Below, one piece after another: positions 27,045 through 37,160 of a DNA stretch of 45,077 bases. Below the pieces are notes generated by a model, which saw nothing but the letters and a program-made list of their open reading frames with translations, had not been told where the DNA came from and did not search any database. Position numbers and translations under genes: made by a program. Origin of the DNA: Deltaproteobacteria bacterium (GTDB taxonomy: Bacteria > Desulfobacterota > GWC2-55-46); contig JACRCE010000036.1 in the NCBI GenBank assembly GCA_016213015.1, positions 1 through 45,077 on the forward strand, given 5' to 3'. Every line of letters begins with the position of its first letter. Position 1 is the first letter of the stretch.

Positions 27045-27102
27045 AACTTTTAATAGGGAATAGACGGCAAGGCTGACGATTACCTTATGTTGCCCACGCG
27101 GC
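27045..27102. repeat. Family C repeat, distal part, copy 2
   Basis: Here the AACTTTTAATAGGGAATA block follows the palindrome with no insertion, then the GGCAAGGCT, ACGATT and GTTGCCCA blocks align with 22825-22880. It ends just before the DUF2065 start codon and covers where its ribosome site should be. Confidence 0.7.
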
Positions 27103-27110
27103 ACGAACCC

Positions 27111-27299
27111 ATGACCACGATACTTACGATATTGGGCGCGCTCCTTGTGCTTGAGGGCATACCGTACTTCGCCTTTCCGGGAAGGGCAAGGCAATGGGCC
27201 ATGATGGTGCAGGAGGTGCCTGAAAAGACGCTCCGCATAATGGGGTTTATCGCCATGTTGTCCGGGCTTGTGATACTCTTCGTCGTCCGGTTCGCTTGA
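27111..27299 (+). CDS. DUF2065-type small membrane protein
   Basis: A 62-residue protein with two hydrophobic helices, LTILGALLVLEGIPYFAFPG near the N-terminus (written as two parts: LTILGALLVLEG, IPYFAFPG) and IMGFIAMLSGLVILFVV at the end. They are joined by a short amphipathic segment with VPEKTLR. This fits the DUF2065 family of short inner-membrane proteins, whose function is not established. ATG 27087 in the same frame would add eight residues read from the family C repeat. ATG 27111 gives the family-like start, although no clear ribosome site is visible. Confidence 0.75.
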   Translation: MTTILTILGALLVLEGIPYFAFPGRARQWAMMVQEVPEKTLRIMGFIAMLSGLVILFVVRFA

Positions 27300-27308
27300 T
27301 AAGACCGT

Positions 27309-27333
27309 GTCCGTGACCGTGAACCGTGACCGT
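27309..27333. repeat. CCGTGA-heptad repeat, family B, copy 2
   Basis: These 25 bases are identical to 2618-2642. An inverted, diverged counterpart (ACGGTCGCGGACAGCGGTCA then CGGTCTTTATC) lies at 27391-27420 inside the SpoIID gene, so the two can pair across its start codon. TGTGATGCGT at 27359-27368 also recurs downstream of copy 1. Confidence 0.75.
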
Positions 27334-27360
27334 AAAGGATTGCCGTGAAAGGCCATAAAT

Positions 27361-28485
27361 GTGATGCGTGAAAAAGATAAGAGTATTTTACGGTCGCGGA
27401 CAGCGGTCACGGTCTTTATCTTTTTCGTCGTTTGCCTCCTTTCATCCGGTTGCGCCTCTGTCCCGTCGTCAAGGCGCGGTCTTGAAGAGGGCATAAAGGC
27501 GCTCGTCCTCAGGGACGCAAAGGCTTTTGAAATTAAAGGCAGGGGCGAGACCATCGGCATCGCCTTGTCCGGCAACGGAGAGGCCATGATAGACGGCGTT
27601 GAAAGGACTCTGCCCATAACGTTTACCCCAAAGGGCGAATTCTTGTACCTGAACAACGCCCCGTATCGCGGTACGCTTGTGCTCATGCGCGGAAAGAAAG
27701 GGCTTGCCGTTGTAAACGACGTGCCGCTTGAGGCGTATGTGGCGGGCATCATCAATAACGAGATATCATCCAAGTGGCCGAAGGACGCGGTAAAGGCGCA
27801 GGCAATCATAGCAAGGACTTACGCGCTCCATCAGAAGAAAAAACGCTTGTCCGAGCCGTATCACGTCGAGGCCACGGTCATGGGTCAGGTATATAACGGC
27901 GCAGGGGGCGAGGACGCGGCCTCTATCGAGGCGGTGCGCTCAACCGACGGGGAGATGCTGTTCTACGACGACGCTCCGGCATTGACCGTGTACCACTCCA
28001 ACGCCGGAGGCATGACCGATTCGTCAAAGGAGATATGGCGCTCCCATCACCCGTATCTCGTGTCCGTCCCCAGCGAATACGACTTGAAGGATGGGAAGTT
28101 CAACTGGGAGTTGGAGATAACCGGCACGGCGTTCGGGGTAAGCCTCGTAAAGGCCGGATATTCCATAGGCGCGGTCGCGTCGATCGTTGTAGAGGCAAGG
28201 ACTTCAGCCGGCAGGGTTAAGACCATCAGCATTATTGACGCGCAAGGCGCTTCCATCCGCCTGAGCGCCGAGGATTTGAGAAAGGCGCTTGGGTACTCCG
28301 TGGTAAAGAGCGCCATGCTCGAGGTCTCGGCCTCTGACGGCTTGTTCGTCTTCAAGGGCAAAGGCGCAGGCCACGGGGTAGGGCTTTCGCAGTGGGGAGC
28401 AAAGGGCATGGCCGAGGCCGGCTATTCATACAAGGAAATACTCAAACACTACTATCCGGGCGCCGAACTCGTAAGGATGTATTGA
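27361..28485 (+). CDS. SpoIID/LytB-domain lipoprotein
   Basis: A 374-residue predicted lipoprotein. A hydrophobic signal with lipobox LSSGC (lipidated Cys31) is followed by a SpoIID domain. The domain has the NNEISSKWPKDAVKAQAI region with its conserved glutamate, then ARTYAL, YHSNAGGMT and the late GHGVGLSQWGAKGMA. SpoIID proteins of sporulators degrade glycan strands stripped of stem peptides; in non-sporulators such proteins are thought to act in cell wall remodelling. GTG 27361 has AAAGG 8 bases upstream, and ATG 27364 is the alternative. Unusually, codons for the signal peptide (RSRTAVTVF) coincide with an inverted copy of the family B repeat. Confidence 0.87.
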   Translation: MMREKDKSILRSRTAVTVFIFFVVCLLSSGCASVPSSRRGLEEGIKALVLRDAKAFEIKGRGETIGIALSGNGEAMIDGVERTLPITFTPKGEFLYLNNAPYRGTLVLMRGKKGLAVVNDVPLEAYVAGIINNEISSKWPKDAVKAQAIIARTYALHQKKKRLSEPYHVEATVMGQVYNGAGGEDAASIEAVRSTDGEMLFYDDAPALTVYHSNAGGMTDSSKEIWRSHHPYLVSVPSEYDLKDGKFNWELEITGTAFGVSLVKAGYSIGAVASIVVEARTSAGRVKTISIIDAQGASIRLSAEDLRKALGYSVVKSAMLEVSASDGLFVFKGKGAGHGVGLSQWGAKGMAEAGYSYKEILKHYYPGAELVRMY

Positions 28486-28486
28486 C

Positions 28487-30992
<2,506 letters not shown>

Positions 30993-31031
30993 GACGGTTT
31001 ACAGCCCGTTACAACGTTATAAAAACGGAGT

Positions 31032-31050
31032 CGCTCCCCGCGCGGGAGCG
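31032..31050 (+). other. GC-rich stem-loop in the secD leader
   Basis: CGCTCCC (31032-31038) and GGGAGCG (31044-31050) form a perfect 7-bp stem with a 5-base loop, 12 bases upstream of the secD ATG. The GGAG in the right arm is the only strong purine-rich block nearby. Folding could therefore limit ribosome access to secD. Structure seen; regulation inferred. Confidence 0.5.
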
Positions 31051-31062
31051 TGGATCAAAACA

Positions 31063-32646
31063 ATGAAAAGCATCTTTTGGCGCATCATATTGCTTGCGGT
31101 ATTTGCCGTGGCCGCGACGGCGTTGTTCCTGCCGTCAACGCCTTTGAGTCCGCGCCTGCCAGACTTCTGGGTGAAAAACGTCTCGAAGATAAATCTCGGG
31201 CTTGACCTTCAGGGAGGCACTCACCTTGTCCTGAGCGTCGATCAGGACAAGGCCGTCGAGAACCACGTCAAGAGGCTTGCCGAGAGCGTGGAGGACGCGC
31301 TCAAGAAAAAGAACGCCGCTTATTCGTCCGTTGTTCGCGACGGCGCCACTGGCGTTGCCGTGTCGTATCCGGATGAGGCCGCGGCTGCATCCATCAAAAA
31401 AATCGTTGGCGACGACTTCGGAATATTCGAGGTCTCCGGCGCCAAGGACAATCGCATCGTCTTTACGCTTGAGGCAAAGGAGGCGGCAAGGCTCAAGGAA
31501 TGGGCGCTATTGCAGTCGCTTGAGACGATCCGCAACAGGATAGACAAGTTCGGCGTGGCCGAGCCGCTCATACAAAAGCAGGGGGCAAACGAGCTTGTCG
31601 TTCAGCTTCCGGGCCTCAAAGACCCTGACAGGGCCATCCAGCTCATAGGCAAGACCGCGGTATTGGAGTTCAGGCTGTTGGACGAGACGATTGACGCGGG
31701 CAGAGCCGCCAATACCATGTTCATACCGCCCGACGACGAGATACTATATCAGACGGAGCGCGTCAAGGGAGCGTCAGGCTCAACTCCCTATGTCGTAAAG
31801 AAGGAGACGCTTCTTACCGGCGAGTTCCTTACCGACGCGAGGGTGGCGATAGACACCCGGTATAACGAGCCTTACGTGTCGCTCACCTTCGACGCGCCGG
31901 GCGCGCGCATATTCGAAAGGATTACCTCCCAGAACAAGGGCAAGAGGCTGGCCATCGTGCTTGACGGCAAGGTGCATTCAGCCCCGGTCATCAACGACGT
32001 GATAAGCGGCGGCAGGGCGCAGATAACCGGCAGGTTCACTCACGAGGAGGCGAGCGACCTGGCCATCGTCCTTAGGGCAGGCGCGCTTCCGGCGCCCGTA
32101 ACCGTCGTGCAAAACGTTACCGTGGGGCCCTCTCTCGGTCAGGATTCGATAAACGCGGGCGTAAGGGCCGCTCTGCTCGGCGCAGGCGCGGTGCTCGTCT
32201 TCATGCTGATCTACTACAAATTCTCCGGCCTTGTCGCGGACTTTGCCGTATCGCTCAATATAATAATGCTCCTTGGGGTAATGTCCGCGCTCAACGCCAC
32301 GCTTACGCTTCCGGGCATCGCGGGCATCATCCTGACCGTAGGCATGGGCGTGGACTCGAACGTGCTGATATTCGAGAGGATAAAGGAGGAGCTCCGTAGC
32401 GGCAGGACCCCGCGCTCCGCGGTCAACGCGGGCTACGACAGGGCGTTGTGGACCGTCATCGATTCGCACGTTACCACGCTTATAACAGCGGCCGTGCTGT
32501 TCCAGTTCGGCAGCGGCCCGATAAAGGGTTTTGCGGTTACGCTCTTTGTGGGCATACTGATCAATCTGTTTACCGCGCTCGTGGGCACAAAGGTGGTCTT
32601 TGACATTATGAACGACAAGTTGAGGGTCAAAGGCTTGAGCATATAA
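31063..32646 (+). CDS. secD: Protein translocase subunit SecD
   Basis: A 527-residue membrane protein that, with SecF, uses the proton gradient to pull exported proteins through on the periplasmic side. The first helix is near the N-terminus, followed by KINLGLDLQGGTHL (D1), a large periplasmic P1 domain, and five further helices. Late motifs are GMGVDSNVLIFERIKEE and an SHVTTLITAAVLFQFG segment typical of RND-like SecD. The ribosome site is weak (GGA) and close to the leader hairpin. It is followed 23 bases later by secF. Confidence 0.96.
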   Translation: MKSIFWRIILLAVFAVAATALFLPSTPLSPRLPDFWVKNVSKINLGLDLQGGTHLVLSVDQDKAVENHVKRLAESVEDALKKKNAAYSSVVRDGATGVAVSYPDEAAAASIKKIVGDDFGIFEVSGAKDNRIVFTLEAKEAARLKEWALLQSLETIRNRIDKFGVAEPLIQKQGANELVVQLPGLKDPDRAIQLIGKTAVLEFRLLDETIDAGRAANTMFIPPDDEILYQTERVKGASGSTPYVVKKETLLTGEFLTDARVAIDTRYNEPYVSLTFDAPGARIFERITSQNKGKRLAIVLDGKVHSAPVINDVISGGRAQITGRFTHEEASDLAIVLRAGALPAPVTVVQNVTVGPSLGQDSINAGVRAALLGAGAVLVFMLIYYKFSGLVADFAVSLNIIMLLGVMSALNATLTLPGIAGIILTVGMGVDSNVLIFERIKEELRSGRTPRSAVNAGYDRALWTVIDSHVTTLITAAVLFQFGSGPIKGFAVTLFVGILINLFTALVGTKVVFDIMNDKLRVKGLSI

Positions 32647-32669
32647 TCCGCACTTTGAACGGAGATTTG

Positions 32670-33587
32670 ATGGACATCTGGGGCGAAACACACATTGATT
32701 TTCTCGGCAAGCGTCGGATAATGTTCCTTATATCCGGCCTGCTTTGTATCCTCGGTCTTGTGGCCGTCGCAGCCATCCCGCTTGGGAAGGCGAATCTCGG
32801 GACCGACTTCGCGGGAGGCATTGCCATACAGTTCAGGTTTGAAAGGCCGCCCGCGCTCGACGCGGCGCGCTCGGCCTTGGCCGGGGCCGGTTTTGCGGAG
32901 GCGTCCATTCAGAGCATTTCCAACGGAGAAAAGCTCCTCGTGCGGCTTAAAAGATCGGATACCGACCTGAGGGCAACGTCAAAGGCCATCGGCGAGGCGT
33001 TTTCAAAGGCCGCGCCGGACAACCCGTTTACCGTAGACTCCACCACCGAGGTAGGCCCCACGGTCGGGAAACAGCTCCAGCGGGACGCGCTCTGGGCAAT
33101 CGGAATCTCCATGCTCGTCATCCTCGCTTATGTGGCATGGCGGTTCGAGTTCAGGTTCGGGGTGGCGGCCGTAGTCGCCACGTTCCATGACGTGCTTGTG
33201 GTCATGGGGCTTTTGTTCGTGCTCAACAAGGAGATGAACCTCCTTATAATAACAGCCCTCCTCACGCTTGCCGGGTATTCGCTCACCGACACGGTGGTCG
33301 TGTTCGACAGGATACGCGAGAACATGGCAAGGCGCGGCAAGGAGGAGTTCATGCCGCTCGTCAACAGGAGCATCAACGAGGTCTTGAGGCGCACCCTTGT
33401 TACGTCCATTACCACGCTCCTTGCGCTCGTCGCGCTCCTTTTTATCGGCGGAGAGGTCATTCATGACTTCTCGTTCACGCTCTTTGTAGGCATCCTCATC
33501 GGCACATACTCCTCCATATTCATCGCAAGCCCGGTGCTTCTGTTCTGGAAGGACGCAAAAGCGCATCTGAAAAAACCGCAGACGTAA
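32670..33587 (+). CDS. secF: Protein translocase subunit SecF
   Basis: A 305-residue, six-helix partner of SecD. D-type motifs are GTDFAGGIAIQF after helix 1, then LTLAGYSLTDTVVVFDRIREN and a final SSIFIASPVLLFWK. ATG 32670 has GGAG (32661-32664) 5 bases upstream and matches the family start (MDIW...IDFLGKRR). The in-frame TTG 32655 is less likely. It ends the queA-tgt-yajC-secDF run. Confidence 0.96.
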   Translation: MDIWGETHIDFLGKRRIMFLISGLLCILGLVAVAAIPLGKANLGTDFAGGIAIQFRFERPPALDAARSALAGAGFAEASIQSISNGEKLLVRLKRSDTDLRATSKAIGEAFSKAAPDNPFTVDSTTEVGPTVGKQLQRDALWAIGISMLVILAYVAWRFEFRFGVAAVVATFHDVLVVMGLLFVLNKEMNLLIITALLTLAGYSLTDTVVVFDRIRENMARRGKEEFMPLVNRSINEVLRRTLVTSITTLLALVALLFIGGEVIHDFSFTLFVGILIGTYSSIFIASPVLLFWKDAKAHLKKPQT

Positions 33588-33630
33588 ACGTCCGCGGATG
33601 GCTTGTAAACCCCCTGCTATTGGATTTGAC

Positions 33631-33664
33631 TTGTAAGCAATGGTTTCAAGTGGTACTATACCAC
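33631..33664 (+). promoter_or_regulatory. Candidate promoter with overlapping inverted-repeat operator
   Basis: TTGTAA (33631-33636), a 17-base spacer and TACTAT (33654-33659) make a moderate sigma-70-type promoter for the diguanylate cyclase gene. The -10 lies inside the inverted repeat GTGGTA-CTA-TACCAC (33650-33664), a plausible repressor site. No regulator is identified. Confidence 0.4.
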
Positions 33665-33753
33665 AAGAAGCAAAGAATAATCGTCGCTGGATTGCGGACA
33701 AATAAGTCTTGTAATCGGCCGGCGCCATAGTACGGCTTGAGAGGTGAGGTAAG

Positions 33754-35256
33754 ATGATACAACAAGGCGCGCGACCGCTTCTCGGCATAGCAGAGGTTCT
33801 CCTGTGGCGCGAATTTCAAGAGGCTCTCTCCGCCTTTGCAGGCTTCCCGCTTATCCTCTATGACGGCCGAGGCGGCCAGTACGCGCACCTCGACGCTTAT
33901 TCGGACATCCACACCGCGATGAGGCCGGTCATTGCGCCGGGGTGCACTCCAGCGTGCGTTGCCGCGTCTAAAAAGGCCGTTCAAGAGGCGATTGAAAAAG
34001 GGACGCTTCAGACTACATCCTGCCACGCCGGTCGGCACATATTCGCTCTCCCGGTGCCTCTTGATCTGAACGGCGCTTTTGTCGTCATCGGCGGCCCTGT
34101 GAATACGCCGGAGGCGTTCAGTCTTCCATGGCGCGGGTCTGGACGCGCGATAACCGACATCATACAAGGTCTTTCAGCTCCATTTCTCAAAAGCCTTTAT
34201 GCGATGAGCCTTGGCAGGACGCGCTTGCCCGAATTGGACATAGACAGGAAACTGGCAAGAGGCGTTCATACCCTTGATCAGGTATGCAGGTCAATCACGC
34301 CGGTGCTCGACAAGGAGGAACTCTACGACGCCATACTCGATAGGTCTTCCGAGCTTGTCGGCGCCGAGAGAGGCTCTCTTATGCTTGTTGACAGGAAGCG
34401 GAACGTGCTTTCCGTCAAGACGGCAAGGGGGGCAAGCAGCGGTTTTGTCAGGAACGTTATTGTTCCGCTCGGCGATGGGATAGCCGGCGCCACCGCGGTA
34501 ACCGGCGTTCCAATCATAGTAAGGGACATCGAAAGGGAATCTCCGAAACGGGCGAACAGGACATGGTATAGGACAAAGTCATTTCTTTCAGTGCCGCTGC
34601 GCCTCGACAACCGCGTCCTCGGGGTCATCAACATGGCGGACAAGCGCGAGGCCGACGTCTTTACCGACTCGGATATGCAGATATTGAACACCTTCGCCAA
34701 CTACGCCTCCATCGCTCTGGAGCGCGGCACGTACCACGCCATGAGCGAGGAGTTCAAGGCGCTGTCCATGGCCGACCCGCTGACCGGCATGTTCAACAGG
34801 AGATTTTTTACGGAGAGGCTCTACGAGGAACTCGAAAGGGTCAAGCGCCACAAGGAGTTCTTCACCGTTTTCTTCATAGACATAGACGACTTCAAGTTTT
34901 TCAACGACACTTATGGCCACAGGACAGGGGATGAGATATTGAAGGCCGTGGCAAACGTCATCAAGGAAGCGGTCAGGACAATGGACGTGGTGGCGAGATA
35001 CGGAGGCGAGGAGTTTGCCGTCATGTTGCCGCATACCGTGAAAAAAGACGCCTTTGTAATAGCCGAGAGGGTGAGAAAGGGCGTGGAGGAGTTGAATAAA
35101 AACCTCGAGACCGTACACGAGACCGTTACGTGCTGCGTCGGCGTATCCGAACTGCCGGGGGACGCCGATACCATAGAAAACGTCATCCATAAGGCCGACA
35201 CCGCCATGTACCTTGCCAAGAAGACCGGGAAGAACAAGGTGGTGGTGTACGAATGA
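33754..35256 (+). CDS. PocR-GAF-GGDEF diguanylate cyclase
   Basis: A 500-residue soluble signalling protein. Residues ~10-150 resemble the PocR sensory domain, with C64xxxC68 and a C90-H91-A-G motif. Residues ~185-325 form a GAF domain. The GGDEF domain begins with DPLTGMFNRRFF (341-352) and carries G417GEEF421. The inhibitory-site motif R408TMD411 stands five residues before it, so c-di-GMP feedback inhibition is expected. It should convert GTP to c-di-GMP. PocR domains are thought to bind small ligands or metal-linked cofactors through their cysteines. It is monocistronic apart from a small downstream gene. Confidence 0.92.
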   Translation: MIQQGARPLLGIAEVLLWREFQEALSAFAGFPLILYDGRGGQYAHLDAYSDIHTAMRPVIAPGCTPACVAASKKAVQEAIEKGTLQTTSCHAGRHIFALPVPLDLNGAFVVIGGPVNTPEAFSLPWRGSGRAITDIIQGLSAPFLKSLYAMSLGRTRLPELDIDRKLARGVHTLDQVCRSITPVLDKEELYDAILDRSSELVGAERGSLMLVDRKRNVLSVKTARGASSGFVRNVIVPLGDGIAGATAVTGVPIIVRDIERESPKRANRTWYRTKSFLSVPLRLDNRVLGVINMADKREADVFTDSDMQILNTFANYASIALERGTYHAMSEEFKALSMADPLTGMFNRRFFTERLYEELERVKRHKEFFTVFFIDIDDFKFFNDTYGHRTGDEILKAVANVIKEAVRTMDVVARYGGEEFAVMLPHTVKKDAFVIAERVRKGVEELNKNLETVHETVTCCVGVSELPGDADTIENVIHKADTAMYLAKKTGKNKVVVYE

Positions 35257-35290
35257 GACCGGTCGGCATGCTGAAAGCGATGGAGCTTTT

Positions 35291-35437
35291 ATGGGAAAGA
35301 TATACAAGGACAAAAAATCAAAAGGCTGCGCTCTGTGCAAGCCTCATAAACATGGATGGGCTGCGAAGAAAAAACCGAAGATAGCCGCGCTCGAGAGAAC
35401 AATGGAAAAAGAAGCGAAAGAAGCGGGTAAGTTTTAA
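35291..35437 (+). CDS. 48-residue basic CxxC protein, function unknown
   Basis: MGKIYKDKKSKG starts a very basic peptide with CALC (a CxxC) followed by KPHKHGW. This KGCxLCKPHK pattern recalls short hypothetical proteins seen in several proteobacterial genomes. The CxxC and His could bind zinc and the charge suggests RNA or DNA contact, but no function is known. GGAG (35282-35285) lies 5 bases before the ATG. The frame extends upstream to 35213 into the cyclase gene, which is not credible. Its TAA stop is the first bases of the MITE-like element that follows. Confidence 0.65.
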   Translation: MGKIYKDKKSKGCALCKPHKHGWAAKKKPKIAALERTMEKEAKEAGKF

Positions 35438-35582
35438 GGAAGCTCCGATTAATTCCCTTTCTTTCTGTCATTCTGAGGAGCGAAGCGACGAAGAATCTCG
35501 TAACTATTCGATTTTTCTAAAGAAGCAGATTCTTCGCTTCGTTCAGAATGACACCATCGTAGAATAAATCAGAGGTTCCTTA
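35435..35582. mobile_element. MITE-like element M1, copy a
   Basis: A 148-base non-coding element. The left end TAAGGAAGCTCCGATTAATT and right end AATAAATCAGAGGTTCCTTA are imperfect inverted repeats starting in TA. The interior holds TGTCATTCTGAGGAGCGAAG and its partly inverted counterpart, a motif very common in bacterial intergenic DNA. The terminal TA fits elements mobilised by IS630/Tc1-mariner transposases. No such transposase is in the window. Confidence 0.8.
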
Positions 35583-35691
35583 AGGAAGCTTCGATTCCTT
35601 TTCTTGTGATTTGCTGATTTGCCGCTGAGCTACAGGATTCTTCGTTCCGCGTAAATGACGAACCAAGAATTAATCGGAGAGCTTCTCCTTA
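35581..35691. mobile_element. MITE-like element M1, copy b (degenerate, in tandem)
   Basis: It begins at the TA that ends copy a, with TAAGGAAGCTTCGATT, and ends with AATTAATCGGAGAGCTTCTC then CTTA. The interior retains GATTCTTCGTTCCGCGTAAA, resembling copy a. It is a shorter (111-base), diverged copy placed head to tail and sharing a single TA, as expected if one element inserted into the TA at the end of another. Confidence 0.6.
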
Positions 35692-35711
35692 ACAAAATTC
35701 GGAATATCCCT

Positions 35712-36869
35712 TTACAGCCCGATCTTGGCCAGCCTTTTCATCGCATACTCTCTTATCGCATTAGGCTTCGGCAACCTTGCCGTCGGCTTGCCGTTTTTTA
35801 TGAGCTGGACAAAGAGGCTCTCCCTTCTGCCCTTGCAAGGGCATCTGTCGTTTTTAGAGCCGAGCGGGACAACGCATCTTTCATTGCAGCGGGCGCAGCG
35901 CAGCACGTCCTTTGCCCCGCTCCACTTGCCGCGTTTGGCGAACGGGAGGCCGTCCACCTCCATTATGTCCATCGCAAAGTCCACCACAGGCGCGTTGGAG
36001 ATGCAGGTGCCTACGCCGAATGCGTCAACCACCGGCTTTAATTCCAATATCTCCTTTTCGTCAAGCCCGCCGCTGGCAAAGAGTTTTACGTGCTTAAAGC
36101 CCCTTAGGTCAAGCTCCCATCTGACCTCCTGAAATATCCTTAAAAAATCCCCGCGTCTCGATGCGGGCGTATCGAGACGCATTGCCCAGAGCTTCTTGCC
36201 CATTGCCGAGGCAACGCGGATCGCCTCGAACTTTTCGTCATGGAAGGTGTCTATGAGCGCCACCCGCTTAACCCTTTTATCGATTACCTCATCAAAGGCT
36301 TGTATCGCCTTTACCGTATCTCCGAGTACAAGCACGAGGGAGTGCGGCATGGTACCCATAGGGTCTATTTCAAGAAGTTTTGCGCTGGAGGTTACGGCCA
36401 CACCGTCGCAGCCGCCTATGTACGCGGCGCGTTCTATCATAGGCGCGATTGCCGGGTGCATGCGTCTTGCGCCGAAGCTGACGACGGCCCTGTCCCCGGC
36501 GGCGCGTTTAATCCGCGCGGCCTTTGTGGCAACGCCCGTAGCCTGACAGAGAAGACCGAGCATGGCCGTCTCGAACACGCAAAAATCCGTGTACATGCCC
36601 TCTATCTCCATCACGGGTTCCCACGGGAAAAAAATCTCGCCTTCACGGAAGGAACGGATGTTTACCTTCCTCCCTTCCATCAAACGGGCAAGCTCTTCCA
36701 CGCCGGTAAGCACGGCCCATTGCCAGCCCTGCGGCAGATGTTTTGCGAAAAACTCGGCGCGCACACGACGGTCAACGCCGGTTTTTTTCAGTATCTCGAG
36801 GGTGCGCGCAAAGTAGACGTCGGTAACAACGCCGTTTTTAATGTCTTTGTCGTCGGCAGTGTGGAACAT
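35712..36869 (-). CDS. Nicotinate phosphoribosyltransferase
   Basis: A 385-residue enzyme of NAD salvage that joins nicotinate to PRPP. Landmarks are TDVYFARTLEIL at the start, SFGARRMHP (the basic and His active-site motif), GTMPHSLVLV, DTFHDEKFEAIRVA and the phosphate-binding LFASGGLDE...FGVGTCIS. The last ~60 residues hold a four- to six-cysteine cluster (CARCNERC, CPC), a zinc-ribbon-like tail seen in the archaeal-type subfamily. The ATG has GGAG about 6 bases upstream. Between its start and MITE copy c lies a solo tail of the RE3 repeat. Confidence 0.92.
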   Translation of the reverse strand: MFHTADDKDIKNGVVTDVYFARTLEILKKTGVDRRVRAEFFAKHLPQGWQWAVLTGVEELARLMEGRKVNIRSFREGEIFFPWEPVMEIEGMYTDFCVFETAMLGLLCQATGVATKAARIKRAAGDRAVVSFGARRMHPAIAPMIERAAYIGGCDGVAVTSSAKLLEIDPMGTMPHSLVLVLGDTVKAIQAFDEVIDKRVKRVALIDTFHDEKFEAIRVASAMGKKLWAMRLDTPASRRGDFLRIFQEVRWELDLRGFKHVKLFASGGLDEKEILELKPVVDAFGVGTCISNAPVVDFAMDIMEVDGLPFAKRGKWSGAKDVLRCARCNERCVVPLGSKNDRCPCKGRRESLFVQLIKNGKPTARLPKPNAIREYAMKRLAKIGL

Positions 36870-36902
36870 GGGGGTCTCCGTTGTTTACGAGGGAGAGGGA
36901 TT

Positions 36903-36920
36903 TCAGGTTGCTTCTAAAAA
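36903..36920 (-). repeat. Solo tail of repeat RE3
   Basis: On the minus strand this reads (A)ATTTTTAGAAGCAACCTG, close to the 3' tail of both RE3 copies (…AATTTTTAGAGGCAACCT at 37346-37364 and at 44890-44908). It is cut off by MITE copy c, which may have inserted into an older RE3 copy here. Confidence 0.55.
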
Positions 36921-36921
36921 T

Positions 36922-37066
36922 TAGGGAAGGTCTGATTAATTCTTATTTTGTCATTGCGAGCCGCGCTTTCGCGGCGCGGCAATCTCTAAGTTGTTGATTT
37001 CCTTGAAGACGAGATTGCTTCGCGGAGCGAGAATGACGGGTCGGCGAATTAATCAGAGGTTCCTTA
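36922..37066. mobile_element. MITE-like element M1, copy c
   Basis: A 145-base element. The left end is TAGGGAAGGTCTGATTAATT plus C, and the right end is GAATTAATCAGAGGTTCCTT plus A. The interior includes TCATTGCGAG, a GC hairpin (CCGCGCTTTCGCGG), then GACGAGATTGCTTCG and GAATGACGGGTCGGC. Read on the minus strand it is collinear with copy d, except for the central hairpin. Confidence 0.85.
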
Positions 37067-37090
37067 GATAGTTTTTTCGAGTTCAAGCCT

Positions 37091-37156
37091 CAGCACCACT
37101 TTGTTGCACGAAGAGACTTGGGAAACAACATCCTTTCATAATCCAAAGTGGTGCTG
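37091..37156. mobile_element. Palindromic element PE2, copy A
   Basis: A 66-base element. The ends CAGCACCACTTTG (37091-37103) and CAAAGTGGTGCTG (37144-37156) are perfect 13-bp inverted repeats. The interior is TTGCACGAAGAGACTTGGG… and is not itself palindromic. It is nearly identical to copy B at the ends and resembles copy C internally. Read in the frame of the small ORF that follows, it gives …STTLLHEETW…FHNPKWCWA. Confidence 0.85.
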
Positions 37157-37160
37157 GGCG

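Noticed and set aside
35435-35691. tRNA or structured ncRNA gene in the repeat region
   Set aside because: The pairing is explained by inverted ends and the common TGTCATTCTGAGG-type repeat core; no cloverleaf or anticodon arm could be placed.
37101-37160. TTG 37101 as the real start of the small RE3 ORF
   Set aside because: It is inside PE2 copy A and has no ribosome site. The readable frame through PE2 is interesting, but a genuine start there is unsupported.
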